Assembly: GCA_031551755.1 (NCBI GenBank) | Contig: JAVBNE010000079.1 | Span: 1 to 42,927 of the forward strand | Direction: 5' to 3' | DNA: 42,927 nt | Source: JAVBMU01 sp031551755 | Lineage (GTDB): Bacteria; Actinomycetota; Actinomycetes; Actinomycetales; Cellulomonadaceae | Shown here: one piece after another, positions 39,563-42,927 of the stretch | How positions within the stretch are numbered: the stretch's first letter is position 1 | How the letters are laid out: each line of letters opens with the position of its first letter | The notes under the pieces: model-generated | Told to the model about the DNA's origin: nothing | Database searches by the model: none | The model's input: only the letters and a program-made list of their open reading frames with translations | Made by a program: the position numbers and the translations under genes

Positions 39563-40302
39563 CGGTGCCACTGGTCGCGCTGCGCGGCGTCACCAAGAAC
39601 TTCGGCGGGGTGCGTGCGCTCATCGACGTCGACCTCGATCTGCGTGCCCGTGAGGTCCTGGCGGTCATCGGGGAGAACGGCGCCGGTAAGTCAACTCTTG
39701 CCGCCGTCGTCGCCGGTGCCCACCGGCCCGATGCCGGACAGGTGCTGGTCGAGGGAATGGCTGTCACCCTCAGCTCGCCGGCAGTGGCGCGCGGACTGGG
39801 GATCTCGGCGGTCTTCCAGGAACTCGCGCTGGTTGATGAACTCGACGTCGTGGAGAACCTCTTTCTGGGACGTGAATGGCGGTCCGGGGCGTTCCTGAAC
39901 GAAGTCGCCATGGAACGCGAGGCCTGGCGGCTACTTGATCAACTCGGCGCGAGTGTGCCATCGGTGCGCCATCCGGTGCGTACCCTCTCCGGTGGGCAAC
40001 GCCAGATCGTGGCCGTCGCGCGGGCGCTGCTCGGCGAGCCGCGCGTGGTGGTGCTCGACGAGCCCACCGCCTCCTTGGGCATCCGCCAGACAGCAGAGGT
40101 CCTCAACCTCATCGAAAGGCTGCGTGAGCGCGGTCATGCGGTTCTCCTCGTCGGACACCAGGCCACCGACCTCCAGGCAGTCGCCGACCGCATCGTGGTC
40201 ATGCGGCTGGGCCGGGTGCACGGCACCTTCGGTTCCGACACCTCCTATGAGGACCTTCTGGCGGCGATGACGGGCGCGAGCCGGCCGGTGATCGACCGAT
40301 GA
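39559..40302 (+). CDS. ABC transporter ATPase, single-domain XylG-like
   Basis: A 247-residue cytoplasmic ATPase powering the CUT2 importer. Walker A GENGAGKSTL near 38, signature TLSGGQRQIVAVARALL near 145, Walker B VVVLDEPTASLG near 165 and the H-loop His in LLVGHQATDL near 202. Escherichia coli XylG has two ATPase domains in about 510 residues; this one has one, so it would work as a homodimer, as in the Streptomyces xylFGH set. GTG 39559 overlaps the binding-protein stop by 4 bp; the family begins at VTVPLVALRGVTKNFGGVRAL. Confidence 0.93.
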   Translation: MTVPLVALRGVTKNFGGVRALIDVDLDLRAREVLAVIGENGAGKSTLAAVVAGAHRPDAGQVLVEGMAVTLSSPAVARGLGISAVFQELALVDELDVVENLFLGREWRSGAFLNEVAMEREAWRLLDQLGASVPSVRHPVRTLSGGQRQIVAVARALLGEPRVVVLDEPTASLGIRQTAEVLNLIERLRERGHAVLLVGHQATDLQAVADRIVVMRLGRVHGTFGSDTSYEDLLAAMTGASRPVIDR

Positions 40303-41480
40303 CCGGGACGATCGTGCCGAGCACGCGCGAAGAGCTGTGGGGCCGGCTGCGCGCTGGAGACCTGCGCACGGTGCCGATCCTCGCCGGGCTGCTCGCCATG
40401 TGGCTGGTCTTCGGTCTGGTAAACCCGGCCTTCTGGTCGGCGGAGAACCTGGTCAACCTGAGCCTGCAGAGCGCCCCGACGGGGATCATCGCCCTGGGCG
40501 TGGTACTCGTGCTGCTGGTGGGGCAGATCGACCTGTCGGTGGGGTCCGTGAGCGGATTGGCCGCGGCCGTGCTCGCCGTGGCCACGGTGCGGTTGGAGTG
40601 GCCCTTCTGGCTGGGTCTGCTGCTGGCCTTGACCGTCGGGGTGATCGTGGGATTGGGCTATGGCCTTGCCTTCAGTCGGCTCGGCCTTCCGAGTTTCGTG
40701 TTGACCCTGGCCGGACTCATTCTGCTCGCCGGGGTGCAACTGCGTGTCCTTGGCCCGGAGGGTTCGGTGAACCTGCCGTTCGAGTCGGTGTGGGTGCGGG
40801 TGATTCAGCGTGGCTTCGTGCCCGACGCGATCGCCTGGGTCGGTGTCGGTGCTATCGCGTTGAGTTATGTGGGGATATGCCTTCGCGAACGTGGCCGACG
40901 GCTGCGGGCCGAGCTCGCGCATGAATCGGTAGCTGCGGTGGTGGGGCGCGGGTTGGCGCTCGCGCTGCTCTGCGCCCTCGTGGTCGGGTATTTGGGCAGT
41001 GCCCGTGGTGTCGGGTACGCGGTGGTGCTCTTCGTGGGCCTGGTGGTGGTGGTGGATGTAATGCTGCGCCGGACCAGGTGGGGTCGATCCGTCCGGGCGA
41101 TCGGCGGTGACCGGCGCGCGGCGCTATTGGCCGGGGTACCCGTGCGCCGCACGATGGTCTCCGTCTTCGTGGCCTGTTCGACCTTCGCCGCGTTGGGCGG
41201 ATTGGTCGCAGCCGGCCGGTTGGCGGCCACCAACCAGGGCACGGGCGGTGCCGAGACCTACCTGACGGCGATCGCGGCGGCGGTCATCGGCGGCACCAGC
41301 CTCTTCGGTGGCCGAGGCAGTGCGTGGTCTGCGGTACTCGGCGTGCTGGTGCTGCAGTCCATCGCCAATGGACTGACCCTGATGAACCTCGACAGCGCGA
41401 CTCGGTACATCGTCACGGGTGCGGTACTGCTGTTGGCCCTGGGGGTGGACACCGTGGTGCGTGGAAGGCGGGAGAGATGA
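40299..41480 (+). CDS. Sugar ABC transporter permease, XylH-like
   Basis: A 393-residue inner-membrane permease with about ten helices. TGIIALGVVLVLLVGQIDLSVGSVSGLAAAVLA near 62-94 is the RbsC/XylH family signature, followed by GLAFSRLGLPSFVLTLAGLILLAGVQLRVLGPEG, which is characteristic of XylH; VRAIGGDRRAALLAGVPVRRTMVSVFVACSTFAALGG near 265-300 contacts the ATPase. The end is GVDTVVRGRRER. The ATG overlaps the ATPase stop and its own stop overlaps the AGE gene start (ATGA both times). Confidence 0.93.
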   Translation: MTGTIVPSTREELWGRLRAGDLRTVPILAGLLAMWLVFGLVNPAFWSAENLVNLSLQSAPTGIIALGVVLVLLVGQIDLSVGSVSGLAAAVLAVATVRLEWPFWLGLLLALTVGVIVGLGYGLAFSRLGLPSFVLTLAGLILLAGVQLRVLGPEGSVNLPFESVWVRVIQRGFVPDAIAWVGVGAIALSYVGICLRERGRRLRAELAHESVAAVVGRGLALALLCALVVGYLGSARGVGYAVVLFVGLVVVVDVMLRRTRWGRSVRAIGGDRRAALLAGVPVRRTMVSVFVACSTFAALGGLVAAGRLAATNQGTGGAETYLTAIAAAVIGGTSLFGGRGSAWSAVLGVLVLQSIANGLTLMNLDSATRYIVTGAVLLLALGVDTVVRGRRER

Positions 41481-42700
41481 CGAAGGCGGAAGAGCTGAGG
41501 TGGCTTCGCGCGCAGTTCGAGTCGCTGCTCGGCTTCGGCCGGGCCTCGCTGCAGCCCGATGGTGGGGCGCAATGGCTCGACGAGGATGGCCGGCCCGACC
41601 CGGCCCGGCCGGTGCACACGTGGATCACGGCGCGGATGGCGCATGTCTACGGTTTGGCGGCGCTGCTGGGAGACGATGACGGCACCACCGCCGATCTCGC
41701 GCTCGACGGGTTGCGGAACGTCCTGGCCGACCGTGTCGACGGCGGTTGGTTCGCCTCCGTCGGCACACAGGTGGACGCCGAGAAGAGTGCCTATGCCCAC
41801 GCCTTCGTGGTGCTGGCGGCTGCCACGGGCACGGTTGCCGGACGTCCGGGTGCTGACGTGCTGCTCGACGAGGCGCTGACCGTGTTGGACCGGCATTTCT
41901 GGGAACCGGCACCGCAGATGTTCGCCGACAGTCGCGCGCGGGATTGGTCGGTCACCGACCCCTATCGCGGGGCGAATGCGAACATGCATGCGGTGGAGGC
42001 GCTGCTCGCGGCACATGATGCGACCGGGGACTCGCAGTGGTGGGAACGGGCGGCCGCGATCTGTGACCGCATCGTCGACGTCGCCGCACGGAATGAGTGG
42101 CGGATTCCAGAGCATTACGACCAGTCATGGGCGCCACAGCTGGAGTACAACGCCGACCGGCCTCGCGACCCCTTCAAACCCTACGGTTCTACGCCGGGGC
42201 ACGGTGCGGAGTGGGCACGGCTGCTCGTGCACCTCGACGTGGCAGCGCCGACCCCGGCGAACCGCGCCGCCGACGGGCGGCCCGGGCCGCACATCGACGC
42301 GGCCGCTGCGCTCTTCGACCGGGCCGCCGCCGATGGGTGGGATGCCGAGCATGGTGGTTTCGTCTACACGGTCGACTGGTCCGGGCGACCCGTGGAGGCG
42401 CGGCGGTTCCATTGGGTGGCGGCCGAGATGGTCGCGGCCGCCGGGATACTCGGCCGGGTGACGGCGCAATCACGTTTCGAGTCGATGGCGCAGGACTGGT
42501 GGGTGTGGATCCGGGCGGCGTTGGTAGACGACGCCCGTGGGTCGTGGCGGCACGAACTCGATGAGTTCAATCGGCCGTCAGCGACGACCTGGGCCGGTAA
42601 GCCCGACATCTACCATGCGGTCCAGGCCGTGTTGTTACCGCAGTTGCCGTTGGCGGGGTCACTCGCGGCCTCGGCGCGACAGGGGATTGCGGCGGGGTAA
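41477..42700 (+). CDS. AGE-family sugar epimerase/isomerase (YihS/mannose isomerase-like)
   Basis: A 407-residue cytoplasmic (alpha/alpha)6-barrel enzyme of the N-acylglucosamine 2-epimerase family, which interconverts aldoses and ketoses or C2 epimers. Recognisable parts: HTWITARMAHVYGLA near 47, NANMHAVEALLAAHDAT near 172 (active-site His), KPYGSTPGHGAEWARLL near 233 (catalytic His), RRFHWVAAEMVAAAGIL near 308 and WAGKPDIYHAVQAVLLP near 373 (catalytic His). These residues match the isomerase branch that includes YihS and mannose isomerases more than the ATP-dependent renin-binding-protein branch. Last gene of a five-gene, fully coupled operon; it probably isomerises the imported sugar so that it enters glycolysis. 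Confidence 0.9.
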   Translation: MTKAEELRWLRAQFESLLGFGRASLQPDGGAQWLDEDGRPDPARPVHTWITARMAHVYGLAALLGDDDGTTADLALDGLRNVLADRVDGGWFASVGTQVDAEKSAYAHAFVVLAAATGTVAGRPGADVLLDEALTVLDRHFWEPAPQMFADSRARDWSVTDPYRGANANMHAVEALLAAHDATGDSQWWERAAAICDRIVDVAARNEWRIPEHYDQSWAPQLEYNADRPRDPFKPYGSTPGHGAEWARLLVHLDVAAPTPANRAADGRPGPHIDAAAALFDRAAADGWDAEHGGFVYTVDWSGRPVEARRFHWVAAEMVAAAGILGRVTAQSRFESMAQDWWVWIRAALVDDARGSWRHELDEFNRPSATTWAGKPDIYHAVQAVLLPQLPLAGSLAASARQGIAAG

Positions 42701-42738
42701 ACGCCGCGGCCTGGCCAAGTACTGGGGTCGGCACCGCG

Positions 42739-42806
42739 GTCGGCCGAGTGCGGGGTTGGCCGGGTTCCGTCGTCTCGTCGTCGGCCAGGTGCGGGTCGGC
42801 TGGCGG
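42739..42806. repeat. Imperfect direct repeats GTCGGCC(G/A)(A/G)GTGCGGG
   Basis: GTCGGCCGAGTGCGGGGTTGG (first copy at 42739) and GTCGGCCAGGTGCGGGTCGG (second at 42780) are imperfect direct repeats of about 24 bp, 41 bp apart, directly before the palindromic element. No gene in 42701-42927. Confidence 0.45.
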
Positions 42807-42819
42807 TCCCGCACCCAGC

Positions 42820-42887
42820 CGAGTGCTGTACTTTCAGTCGAGTGCTGCGGCTTGAACCGCAGCACTCGACTCCACCCGCAGCACTCG
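42820..42887. repeat. Nested palindromic repeat, second member (CGAGTGCTG family)
   Basis: Copies CGAGTGCTGTACTT (42820-42833) and CGAGTGCTGCGGCT (42839-42852) in direct order, then AACCGCAGCACTCG (42855-42868) and ACCCGCAGCACTCG (42874-42887) inverted. Spacing of all four arms is the same as in 13884-13951, although loop and arm ends differ by compensating changes (GTGG/CCAC to GCGG/CCGC). Confidence 0.9.
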
Positions 42888-42927
42888 AGGAGTCCGCCAC
42901 GGTTGACGGGCTGCGGCACCGCCGGTG

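Overview
This is a high-G+C chromosomal segment of an actinobacterium. The evidence is a bacterial proteasome activator ending in GQYL, a four-gene histidine kinase/roadblock/DUF742/GTPase 'conservon', an actinobacterial-type SerRS motif 3, an ATP-requiring phosphoglucomutase-type Pgm of the actinobacterial form, and many genes whose -10 box (TANNNT) lies 6-7 nt before an ATG/GTG, the layout of leaderless mRNAs. Propionibacteriales is a reasonable guess, but the family cannot be fixed from the sequence alone. Base statements below come from reading the sequence; family assignments come from remembered motifs and were not searched.

Region 1 (1-14.8 kb) is mostly housekeeping and cell envelope: the N-terminal part of phosphoglucomutase, a DUF5926 protein, a GT2 glycosyltransferase, a 1550-residue membrane protein that is a head-to-tail fusion of two related copies of an alkaline-phosphatase-like/multi-helix module, a secreted LamG-like plus parallel beta-helix protein with a long regulated-looking leader, a lipid kinase, seryl-tRNA synthetase, a HAD phosphatase and methionine aminopeptidase.

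Region 2 (14.9-19.4 kb) is an AglEFG-like sugar ABC importer without its own ATPase, followed by an EamA-type exporter. Region 3 (19.4-23.6 kb) is an accessory island: a small type VII secretion target-like protein, a 751-residue WXG/DUF6571-like protein, and its downstream lipoprotein. An 877-bp unit holding the last 77 codons of the large protein plus the whole lipoprotein gene has been tandemly duplicated, giving an orphan C-terminal ORF and a second lipoprotein. This looks like the orphan module layout of polymorphic toxin/immunity loci and is the most novel candidate in the window.

Region 4 (23.6-30.1 kb) holds bpa, a quinone-oxidoreductase-like gene and the conservon, whose kinase has almost no extracellular domain and a tail of about 500 disordered residues. 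Region 5 (30.1-33.8 kb) is a tRNA-associated mobile scrap zone: tRNA-Ser(UGA), a decayed MazF-like toxin, tRNA-Ser(GCU), tRNA-Arg(ACG), a HicAB toxin-antitoxin pair, and a lone phage-type endolysin, then a GyrI-like protein.

Region 6 (33.8-42.7 kb) contains two divergent sugar systems around one control region: a CUT1 importer (minus strand) and a ROK regulator/XylFGH-like importer/AGE-family isomerase operon (plus strand), whose five genes are coupled by 4-bp stop/start overlaps. The ROK protein plausibly controls both. Nested copies of the palindromic element CGAGTGCTG-N occur in two distant intergenic spots (13.9 kb and 42.8 kb), indicating a dispersed repeat family in this genome.
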